DNA of 7,194 nt, taken from contig JAFGSH010000033.1 of assembly GCA_016934695.1 (NCBI GenBank), positions 1 to 7,194 on the forward strand, read 5' to 3'. A model generated the notes under the pieces. That model made no database searches and was not told the origin of the DNA. It saw nothing but the letters and a program-made list of their open reading frames with translations. Position numbers and translations under genes: made by a program. Below, in pieces: positions 1 through 4,580 of the stretch (positions are counted from its first letter, which is position 1; every line of letters starts with the position of its first letter). Source of the DNA: Deltaproteobacteria bacterium (lineage in GTDB: Bacteria; Desulfobacterota; Syntrophia; Syntrophales; UBA2210).

Positions 1-836
1 AGCTTGTTCTGTTCTTGCAGCAAGAGCAGCCGTTCAGCCAGCTCGTCGCGTATCCCCTCGATGGCCTCTTTCATCGTGTCACGCGTTGCCACGTAGTGGC
101 TCCCGGGGAAAATGGTGGTCCGGGCGAGGGATGATATCTTGACCCCGCGGAGGGGGTCGACGACGGAGATGGATTCGACGGTGTCCCCGAAAAATTCCAC
201 CCGCAGGGCCCGCTCCTCTTCGTAGGCGGGGAATATCTCCACCACGTCCCCCCGGACGCGGAAGGTCCCGCGATGGAAGTCGATGTCGTTACGCTCGTAC
301 TGGATCTCGACCAGCCGCCTGAGGAGGTCTTCCCGCCCGATCTCCCTGTCCGTTTCGAGGGTGACCTGCATGGCGGCGTACCGGTCGGGGGCGCCGATCC
401 CGTAGATGCAGGAGACGCTGGCCACGACGATCACGTCCCGCCGCTCCAGGAGGGAACGGGTAGCCGAGTGGCGGAGCTTGTCGATCCGGTCGTTGATGGA
501 GGAGTCCTTTTCGATGTACGTGTCGGTGCTCGGTATGTAGGCCTCAGGCTGGTAGTAGTCGTAATAGCTGACGAAATACTCCACGGCATTGTTCGGAAAG
601 AAGACCTTGAACTCGTTGTAGAGCTGGGCTGCCAGGGTCTTGTTGTGCGCGATGACAAGGGCGGGACGCTGGACCGCCTCGATCACGTTGGCGATGGTGA
701 AGGTCTTCCCCGAGCCGGTGACCCCCAGGAGGACCTGATGCCGATCTCCCCGCTCGACCCCTTCGACAAGACGATCAATCGCCTGGGGCTGGTCTCCCTT
801 GGGTGTGAATTCCGTGACAATGCGCAATGGTTCCAT
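1..836 (-). CDS. uvrB: UvrB, excinuclease ABC subunit B (N-terminal part, cut by window edge)
   Basis: UvrB is the damage-verifying helicase-like subunit of bacterial nucleotide excision repair. It is loaded onto DNA by UvrA and then recruits the UvrC nuclease. Translating the minus strand from the ATG at 836-834 gives 278 codons that begin [20 protein letters not shown], the typical UvrB N-terminus. The Walker A motif GVTGSGKT lies at residues 38-45. The beta-hairpin that clamps the DNA strand follows at about 87-116, with the aromatic-rich [16 protein letters not shown] (87-102) and the downstream IEKDSSIND. No stop or frameshift is seen, so the frame runs open off the left edge. The rest of the roughly 660-680-residue protein, with later helicase motifs and the C-terminal UVR domain, lies outside. 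The Shine-Dalgarno is weak (GGGA about 8 nt before the ATG). The gene is divergent from the CorC-type operon. Identity is very secure. Confidence 0.97.
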   Translation of the reverse strand, partial: MEPLRIVTEFTPKGDQPQAIDRLVEGVERGDRHQVLLGVTGSGKTFTIANVIEAVQRPALVIAHNKTLAAQLYNEFKVFFPNNAVEYFVSYYDYYQPEAYIPSTDTYIEKDSSINDRIDKLRHSATRSLLERRDVIVVASVSCIYGIGAPDRYAAMQVTLETDREIGREDLLRRLVEIQYERNDIDFHRGTFRVRGDVVEIFPAYEEERALRVEFFGDTVESISVVDPLRGVKISSLARTTIFPGSHYVATRDTMKEAIEGIRDELAERLLLLQEQNK

Positions 837-919
837 GCAATATTTCCCGCTCTGCTTCCTGCCGGTATCTTCCGCCGTTACAATCCCTCTCTGGAAACCT
901 TTCACCAAGTACCCGGTTT

Positions 920-925
920 TGTCAA
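920..925 (-). promoter_or_regulatory. -35-like box (TTGACA), candidate uvrB promoter
   Basis: A perfect TTGACA is read on the minus strand, about 84 nt upstream of the uvrB ATG. No convincing -10 box sits at the normal 16-18 nt spacing; the sequence there reads about AAAGGT. This is therefore only a partial promoter match. It is supported by position, since uvrB needs a leftward promoter in this divergent spacer. It lies next to a degenerate period-8 repeat (931-954). Confidence 0.35.
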
Positions 926-930
926 TACAT

Positions 931-954
931 TGTTCATCTGTTCTTGTTTCCATC
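931..954. repeat. Degenerate period-8 direct repeat in the divergent promoter region
   Basis: Three successive 8-mers on the plus strand read TGTTCATC, TGTTCTTG and TTTCCATC. The first two share TGTTC and the third is degenerate. They lie just upstream of the uvrB -35-like box and about 40 nt before the rightward -35 box. They could be tandem half-sites for a regulator or simple chance. The spacing does not match LexA boxes I know, neither GTTC-N7-GTTC of alphaproteobacteria nor the GAAC-N4-GTTC palindrome of Firmicutes. Confidence 0.3.
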
Positions 955-991
955 ACCCAGGCACCAAAAAGAATACGGGGAATGTGTTCTG

Positions 992-1020
992 TTGACTTTT
1001 CGCGCAAGGAAAGATATCCT
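992..1020 (+). promoter_or_regulatory. Sigma70-type promoter for the CorC/CorC/GlmU-N operon
   Basis: The -35 box TTGACT (992-997) matches TTGACA at five of six bases. An exactly 17-nt spacer leads to the -10 box TATCCT (1015-1020), which matches TATAAT at four of six, including the key first T, second A and last T. Transcription would start near 1027 and leave a leader of about 73 nt before the TTG start codon at 1100. This is the best promoter match in the window, and it sits where one is needed. Confidence 0.6.
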
Positions 1021-1032
1021 GAACAACATTGA

Positions 1033-1075
1033 AGGGTTTGAGTGCCCTTTTGTTGGGCGCAACGAGATTAACCCT
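1033..1075 (+). promoter_or_regulatory. Structured mRNA leader with two competing hairpins
   Basis: The predicted 5' leader can fold with an outer helix AGGGTT (1033-1038) / AACCCT (1070-1075) enclosing a hairpin GTGCCC (1042-1047) / GGGCGC (1055-1060). An alternative hairpin pairs 1048-1055 with 1060-1067 around a GGCG loop, through eight pairs of which two are G-U. It reuses the bases of the first hairpin, so the two cannot coexist. The fold ends 2 nt before the purine-rich AGGTGAGAG. I recognise no named riboswitch class. Helices this short can arise by chance, so this is a candidate only. Confidence 0.35.
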
Positions 1076-1077
1076 GC

Positions 1078-1086
1078 AGGTGAGAG
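1078..1086 (+). promoter_or_regulatory. Ribosome binding site deciding a TTG start
   Basis: AGGTGAGAG is the only good Shine-Dalgarno-like stretch before the first CorC-type gene. It lies about 13 nt before the TTG at 1100, slightly far. Together with the start of the first hydrophobic segment right after that TTG, it argues for translation from 1100 and not from the in-frame ATG at 827 inside uvrB. Confidence 0.5.
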
Positions 1087-1099
1087 ATTACCAAAGCCA

Positions 1100-2365
1100 T
1101 TGGAATACGAACTAACCGTTAAGTTCATCTTATTGGGTGTCCTGCTCCTCGTGTCGGGATTCTTTTCCGGTTCCGAGGCGGCCATCTTTTTCCTCACCCC
1201 CCTCCATCTCCACAAGATGAAGGAGGAGCGGTTCCCCTTTGCGGGGTACGTCGAGCGTTTGCTTTCACGTCCGCGGAACCTCCTCGTCACGATTATCGCC
1301 GGAAACGAATCGGTCAATATCGCCATCACCGCCCTCACGACCTCCGTTCTGATCTATCTCTTCGGGAGCGAAGGGCAGTGGATCGCCATTGCCGCTGCCA
1401 GTATCGTCCTGAGTATATTTTGCGAGGCCATACCGAAAACCTTCGGGGTGACCCACCCCATGCGTTTTTCCAGTGCCGTCGCCCTCCCGCTGATTGCCTT
1501 GACCAGCCTGCTCCGGCCGGTTGTCTGGACTCTCGAAAAGATATCAGATCTGTTCGTGGCGCTCTTCGGGAAGCGACACAAAATGGAGGGGAAGACGCTG
1601 ACCGAGGACGAATTCAAGGCGCTGGTCGACGCCGGTCATCAGGAGGGTGCCCTGGAAGAGTCGCAGAAGGCCCTGATTCACCGGGTATTCGAACTTGCCG
1701 ACACGAAGGTATCCGAGATCATGATACCCCGCGTGGACATGTTCTGCCTTCCGGTCTCGATGAGTATGCGTGAGATCGAGCAGGAGATCGTCCGGGAACG
1801 CGAGGTGCGGATTCCGATATACGGGGCGGACCGGGACGATATCCTGGGGATCCTGCACTCGAAACACCTGCTGGCCGCGATAGCGGGGAGGCAAAAAAAT
1901 GTCAGGTGGCAACGCCTGATCAAGAAGCCCTTTTTTGTCCCCATGGAAAAAAGGGCGGACGAGATGCTCCGGGATTTTCAGTCCAACAGGATCCAGATTG
2001 CCATCGTGGTCGATGAATACGGAGGCGTCGCCGGGATGGTAACCCTCGATGCGGTTCTCAAGACCCTCTTTGCGGACATCTACGAAGAACAGGGAGACGA
2101 TCGAAACCGGTTTCACCGGGTCGGGGATGAGACCATCATCTCCGGCATGATGGATATCGAAGATTTCACCGGGCTCGTCGATATCCCGGTTCCCATGGAA
2201 GAGTTCGACACGGCGGGAGGGTTCATCTTTCACCTCTTCGGGGAACTCCCGGCCGAGGGAGGGACGGTATCGGTCGGAAGCTACACCTTCACGGCGGAGA
2301 AGGTAGACAAGGCGAGGATACAGACCATACGCATCACGAAGCGGGAGGTCCCCGGCGATGACTGA
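1100..2365 (+). CDS. CNNM/CorC-type membrane protein (DUF21-CBS-CorC_HlyC), first of a tandem pair, with degenerate CBS motifs
   Basis: This is a predicted inner-membrane protein of the CNNM/CorC ('hemolysin-like') family, linked to Mg2+ or other divalent cation transport. From the TTG at 1100 it has 421 residues, close to its 431-residue neighbour. The DUF21 membrane domain (about 1-190) carries family signatures: FSGSE (residues 22-26), AGNESVN (67-73) and EAIPK (109-113), with hydrophobic segments near 8-30, 60-88, 93-112 and 124-145. An acidic helix leads to two CBS repeats (about 204-260 and 267-327), with VVDEYGG at 303-309. A CorC_HlyC C-terminal domain follows (about 337-417). The nucleotide-binding Asp is replaced in both CBS motifs: GILHSKH ends in His256, and VTLDA has Ala318. 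The open frame extends back to 827 inside uvrB, but that stretch looks non-protein. The stop overlaps the next start by 8 nt. The transported ion is not shown by the sequence. Confidence 0.88.
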   Translation: MEYELTVKFILLGVLLLVSGFFSGSEAAIFFLTPLHLHKMKEERFPFAGYVERLLSRPRNLLVTIIAGNESVNIAITALTTSVLIYLFGSEGQWIAIAAASIVLSIFCEAIPKTFGVTHPMRFSSAVALPLIALTSLLRPVVWTLEKISDLFVALFGKRHKMEGKTLTEDEFKALVDAGHQEGALEESQKALIHRVFELADTKVSEIMIPRVDMFCLPVSMSMREIEQEIVREREVRIPIYGADRDDILGILHSKHLLAAIAGRQKNVRWQRLIKKPFFVPMEKRADEMLRDFQSNRIQIAIVVDEYGGVAGMVTLDAVLKTLFADIYEEQGDDRNRFHRVGDETIISGMMDIEDFTGLVDIPVPMEEFDTAGGFIFHLFGELPAEGGTVSVGSYTFTAEKVDKARIQTIRITKREVPGDD

Positions 2366-3653
2366 TCTCCTCTTTCTCCTTCCCATTCCGTTATTTCTTT
2401 TCCTGGAGGGGCTCTTCTCCGGGGGAGAGCTCGCCCTCGTTTCCTGCGATATCAATATCATGAAACACAAGGCCAAGGGGGGCTCACGCTCCGCATCCAT
2501 GGCGCTGAGACTGATGGAAAAACCGGAATGGTTCCTGGCCACGACGCTCACCGGAACAAACCTCTGCGCCGTTACCAGTACCGCCCTCGCCACGGCCCTC
2601 TTTATATCCGTGTTCGGAACGGAAACGGGTGAACTCCTCTCCATCGTGGTCATGATTCCCGTGATCCTGGTGGTGGGGGAGGTCATACCGAAGAGCATCT
2701 TCCAGCAGCACGCGAACCAGTTGGCACCACGGATCGCCGGGTTTTTGTGGATCGCCTCCTGGGTCTTTTATCCCATTGTTTTTGTCCTGCTCCGGATCTC
2801 CCGAAGGACCGTCTATACCTTATCGGGGAAACGGGATCACCCCTACCCTTCGTACATCACGAAGAACGGTCTGGAGTCGCTCCTGCAGGACGAACAGAGC
2901 GAGGGGGATATTATCGAGACGGAAAAGGAGATGATTCAGCGGGTCTTCAACTTTTCCGATTCCACGGCGGATCAGATCATGGTTCCCCTCTCCAATGTGA
3001 CCCTGGTGCCGGCGACCATGACCCTCCGGGAGGCTACCCGTATCGTTGTTGAAAAAGGATATTCATATGTCCCGGTTTACAGCGATAGGGTGTTTAATAT
3101 TGTCGGGATATTATACTCTTTCGATATCATGGAGGCCCTCTCCGGAAACGGTGGAGGCGGTTCCTCTGCCGATGAGTTTCTTGTGGAGCGGTGCATGAAC
3201 CAAAACGTCCTGTATGTTCCCGAGACCAAATTGGCGAAGGCGTTGTTTCTGGAGCTGCAGAATCGGCGGGAGCAGATGGCCGTTATCGTCGATGAGTATG
3301 GCGGGGCGGTCGGTATCGTCACCATCGAGGATATCCTGGAAGAGATTGTCGGGGAGATCGAAGACGAGTATCACAGTGACGGTGAGGTCCTCTATCGGAA
3401 GATCGCACCGGGGCAGTACCTCTTCAACGCGCAGGCAAAGATCGATACCGTCCGCAGTCTCCTCCCCGTCACCATCCCCCCGGGAGACTATGAAACCCTC
3501 GGGGGATTTCTGCTGTACAAAATGGGGCGAATCCCCCGGCGGAGCGAGAGTTACCGGCATGATACGGTGACCTTCGTTATCGAAGATGCCGATATGAAGG
3601 TGATCCGTGAGGTGCTGGTTGTGCTTCCCCCCGGAATGGATCTGCTCAGATAG
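2358..3653 (+). CDS. CNNM/CorC-type membrane protein (DUF21-CBS-CorC_HlyC), second of a tandem pair, with canonical CBS motifs
   Basis: This 431-residue paralogue of the preceding protein is predicted to be an inner-membrane divalent-cation (Mg2+) transporter or efflux-associated protein. The DUF21 domain has LFSGGE (residues 19-24), TGTN (65-68) and GEVIPK (107-112), with hydrophobic segments near 3-20, 59-85, 92-107 and 125-148. Two CBS repeats follow, joined by a Gly/Ser-rich linker at 262-270. The first repeat has GILYSFD with Asp256. The second has VDEYGG (311-316) and [18 protein letters not shown] (from 321), the textbook form. A CorC_HlyC domain ends the protein (about 345-428). The ATG sits within the end of the upstream gene (ATGACTGA overlap) behind GGGAGG (2343-2348) at 9-nt spacing, so translational coupling is likely. 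The old name hemolysin for this family is not evidence of haemolysis. Function beyond the family is not shown. Confidence 0.92.
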   Translation: MTDLLFLLPIPLFLFLEGLFSGGELALVSCDINIMKHKAKGGSRSASMALRLMEKPEWFLATTLTGTNLCAVTSTALATALFISVFGTETGELLSIVVMIPVILVVGEVIPKSIFQQHANQLAPRIAGFLWIASWVFYPIVFVLLRISRRTVYTLSGKRDHPYPSYITKNGLESLLQDEQSEGDIIETEKEMIQRVFNFSDSTADQIMVPLSNVTLVPATMTLREATRIVVEKGYSYVPVYSDRVFNIVGILYSFDIMEALSGNGGGGSSADEFLVERCMNQNVLYVPETKLAKALFLELQNRREQMAVIVDEYGGAVGIVTIEDILEEIVGEIEDEYHSDGEVLYRKIAPGQYLFNAQAKIDTVRSLLPVTIPPGDYETLGGFLLYKMGRIPRRSESYRHDTVTFVIEDADMKVIREVLVVLPPGMDLLR

Positions 3654-3667
3654 AAAGGACCTGATGG

Positions 3668-4426
3668 ATGAGAGAGTCGAAGAAAGAGGGTCTGGCTGCC
3701 GTTATCCTCGCCGCCGGCAAGGGAACGCGGATGAAATCGGATCTGGTGAAGGTCCTCCATCCCATCTGCGGGAAACCGATGGTCTGGTACGTGGTTGAAC
3801 TCGCACGGACCCTCGGTGCGGAAAAAACCGTCGTCGTGGTGGGCCACCAGGCATCGATGGTCAAAGAGGCCATGACCGGACAGGGGCTCATCTATGCCCT
3901 TCAGGAAGAGCAGCTGGGGAGTGCCCATGCCGTCCTGCAGGCCGCCGGCGCGCTGGACGGATTACCCGGAGACGTGCTGATTCTGTGCGGCGATGTCCCC
4001 CTCCTCCGCCCGGTCACCATCGAGTCCCTCCTGGCGAGTCACCGGGACCACGGCGGTGTCATCACGGTGATGACCGCCGTACTGGATGACCCCGGTTCGT
4101 ATGGCAGGGTGGTCAAGAATGAGGCGGGAGAAGTATTAAAGATCGTCGAGGCGCGTGACGCGAATCCCGAAGAGAAGAAGATCAGGGAAATCAATACGGG
4201 TATATACTGCGCTCAAAACGGATTTCTCTTTGAAGCCGTGCGAAAAATAGGGAACACCAATGCCCAGGGTGAGTTCTACTTTACCGACATATTCGAAATC
4301 GCACGGAATGAGAGACACCGGACCGGATCATTCATCATCCCGGACCCTGCCGAGGCCATGGGGATCAACACGCCGGACGATCTGAAAGTGGCGGAGAAAA
4401 TGATGCAGGACAGATCGTCCCGGTGA
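3668..4426 (+). CDS. Free-standing GlmU-type uridyltransferase (UDP-GlcNAc pyrophosphorylase domain only)
   Basis: The predicted reaction is UTP + GlcNAc-1-phosphate to UDP-GlcNAc + PPi, in the cytoplasm, feeding peptidoglycan and LPS synthesis. All 252 residues form a Rossmann-like nucleotidyltransferase domain. The signature LAAGKGTRM (14-22) is followed by Lys28 in KVLHP. QEEQLGSAHAV, CGDVPLL (Asp109), SYGRVV, IVEARD (Glu161), EINTG (Asn176) and GINTPDD (Asn234) follow. These align at nearly constant offset with E. coli GlmU residues Lys25, Asp105, Glu154, Asn169 and Asn227, so uridyltransfer on GlcNAc-1-P is plausible. Bifunctional GlmU has about 450-460 residues. Here the left-handed beta-helix acetyltransferase half is missing, and the following 154 nt encode no hexapeptide repeats, so this is not a simple frameshift. 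The ATG has AAAGGA 8 nt upstream and lies 14 nt after the previous stop, so it is in the same operon. Another sugar-1-phosphate substrate cannot be excluded. Confidence 0.88.
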   Translation: MRESKKEGLAAVILAAGKGTRMKSDLVKVLHPICGKPMVWYVVELARTLGAEKTVVVVGHQASMVKEAMTGQGLIYALQEEQLGSAHAVLQAAGALDGLPGDVLILCGDVPLLRPVTIESLLASHRDHGGVITVMTAVLDDPGSYGRVVKNEAGEVLKIVEARDANPEEKKIREINTGIYCAQNGFLFEAVRKIGNTNAQGEFYFTDIFEIARNERHRTGSFIIPDPAEAMGINTPDDLKVAEKMMQDRSSR

Positions 4427-4460
4427 TCGTAATAAATTGAATTAGCATTCCTTTTCATGA

Positions 4461-4473
4461 CAACTCCCAGTTG
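4461..4473. repeat. Short inverted repeat CAACT-CCC-AGTTG
   Basis: A perfect 5-bp dyad around CCC lies in the spacer between the uridyltransferase gene and ppsA. It has no following T-tract, so it is not a terminator. Its right arm overlaps a TTGACG (4471-4476) that resembles a -35 box but lacks a clear partner. It could be an operator half-pair or chance. Confidence 0.25.
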
Positions 4474-4509
4474 ACGCGCACATTTATCCCTCCGCGATGT
4501 ACTTTGCGA

Positions 4510-4538
4510 TTGACTTCAAAAGATGGAATTGTTAGGAA
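4510..4538 (+). promoter_or_regulatory. Weak sigma70-type promoter candidate for ppsA
   Basis: TTGACT (4510-4515, five of six matches) is followed at 17-nt spacing by TAGGAA (4533-4538, three of six matches). The surrounding 4427-4580 spacer is AT-richer than the genes and shows no terminator after the uridyltransferase gene. ppsA could therefore be transcribed from here, by read-through from the operon, or both. Nothing else recognisable is seen in this 154-nt spacer. Confidence 0.35.
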
Positions 4539-4567
4539 AACGAGTTTCAAAACTTAAAGTTCTTTCT

Positions 4568-4576
4568 GAGGAGGAG
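4568..4576 (+). promoter_or_regulatory. Strong ribosome binding site of ppsA
   Basis: GAGGAGGAG contains a perfect AGGAGG (4569-4574), 6 nt before the ATG at 4581. It is the strongest Shine-Dalgarno in the window, fitting a highly translated central-metabolism enzyme, and it fixes the start. Confidence 0.8.
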
Positions 4577-4580
4577 TACC

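Noticed and set aside
931..944. Possible LexA/SOS box near uvrB (GTTC repeats)
   Set aside because: The two GTTC are 4 nt apart as direct repeats, not the 7-nt spacing of alphaproteobacterial boxes, and there is no GAAC-N4-GTTC palindrome or CTG-N10-CAG match.
273..995. Long plus-strand open frame of 240 codons
   Set aside because: It is the complement of uvrB over most of its length; the minus-strand frame has clear UvrB motifs and this one has no family character.
1544..2698. Long minus-strand open frame of 384 codons across the junction of the two CorC-type genes
   Set aside because: It lies opposite genes with intact DUF21, CBS and CorC_HlyC motifs; its translation has no recognisable domain and is a codon-bias shadow.
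4461..4476. Terminator after the uridyltransferase gene
   Set aside because: The dyad is only 5 bp with a 3-nt loop and is followed by ACGCGCAC, not a T-tract.
4427..4580. Continuation of GlmU acetyltransferase domain after a frameshift
   Set aside because: The spacer is too short and AT-rich, and no frame shows the hexapeptide repeats of a left-handed beta-helix.
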